The notes under the pieces: model-generated
Database searches by the model: none
What the model was told of the DNA's origin: nothing
The model's input: the letters and a program-made list of their open reading frames with translations, nothing else
Assembly (NCBI GenBank): GCA_900617975.1
Contig: UZAE01000831.1
Span: 1-17,773 of the forward strand
Reading direction: 5' to 3'
From: Rodentolepis nana
Taxonomy: Eukaryota > Platyhelminthes > Cestoda > Cyclophyllidea > Hymenolepididae
DNA length: 17,773 nucleotides
Part shown: piece by piece, positions 17,739 through 17,773 of the stretch
How positions within the stretch are numbered: the first letter of the stretch is position 1
Layout of the letters: the number at the start of each line of letters is the position of its first letter
Position numbers and translations under genes: made by a program

Positions 17739-17773
17739 GGGGTGTGCGATAGACTTACCTCCACGTGGTGCAC
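17739..17773 (+). mobile_element. SINE-like retroposon copy F, head only, cut by window end
   Basis: GGGGTGTGCGATAGACTTAC followed by CTCCACGTGGTGCAC is the exact minus-strand head of copy C, here on the + strand, so this copy is in the opposite orientation to A-E. Only 35 bases are visible. It shows that the boundary GGGGTGTGCG is a true element end, because sequence to its left is unrelated to the other copies. Confidence 0.75.

Noticed and set aside
1..17773. tRNA, rRNA or CRISPR features
   Set aside because: No cloverleaf-forming sequence, rRNA segment or regularly spaced direct repeats were seen on either strand.

Overview
This is a eukaryotic, AT-rich window that holds the middle of one large gene on the + strand. 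Seven coding exons (1063-1200, 1433-1620, 1804-1962, 2278-2903, 4581-4927, 10353-10579, 14375-14483) have good GT-AG borders. Their phases chain perfectly (1, 1, 0, 0, 2, 1, 0, 1) into one open frame of about 598 codons. The product matches alpha-neurexin, the presynaptic adhesion receptor: part of LNS2, all of LNS3, the second EGF repeat (EGF-B), and the first half of LNS4. The 5' part (signal peptide, LNS1, EGF-A) and the 3' part (rest of LNS4, LNS5, EGF-C, LNS6, membrane segment) lie outside the window. The protein is very divergent. Together with long AT-rich introns this suggests an invertebrate, perhaps a fast-evolving lophotrochozoan such as a parasitic flatworm, but the sequence alone does not prove that.

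Layout: 1-1062 is upstream intron with repeat copy A and a compact cluster of three CCAAT boxes. 1063-2903 is a dense cluster of four exons with short introns (LNS2 and most of LNS3). 2904-4580 is an intron with repeat copy B. 4581-4927 is the LNS3 end plus EGF-B. 4928-10352 is a 5.4 kb intron with repeat copies C and D. 10353-10579 is the start of LNS4. 10580-14374 is a 3.8 kb intron with a decayed Tc1-like transposase. 14375-14483 continues LNS4. From 14484 to the end is intron with microsatellites, repeat copy E and the start of an inverted copy F.

The strongest non-coding signal is a dispersed repeat of about 305-330 bp, with five full copies and one cut by the window edge. Four copies have matching direct repeats of about 14-16 bp at both ends, and most have an AT-rich tail at the end that reads ATAAA on the minus strand. 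This is the hallmark of a SINE-like retroposon, here inserted antisense to the gene. No tRNA-like promoter was recognised, so the family looks unusual.

Points for a second look: loss of both cysteines of the conserved LNS disulfide in LNS2 and again in LNS3; introns at the positions of the canonical neurexin splice sites SS2 and SS3; and a 36-nt in-frame candidate microexon created inside SINE copy B.
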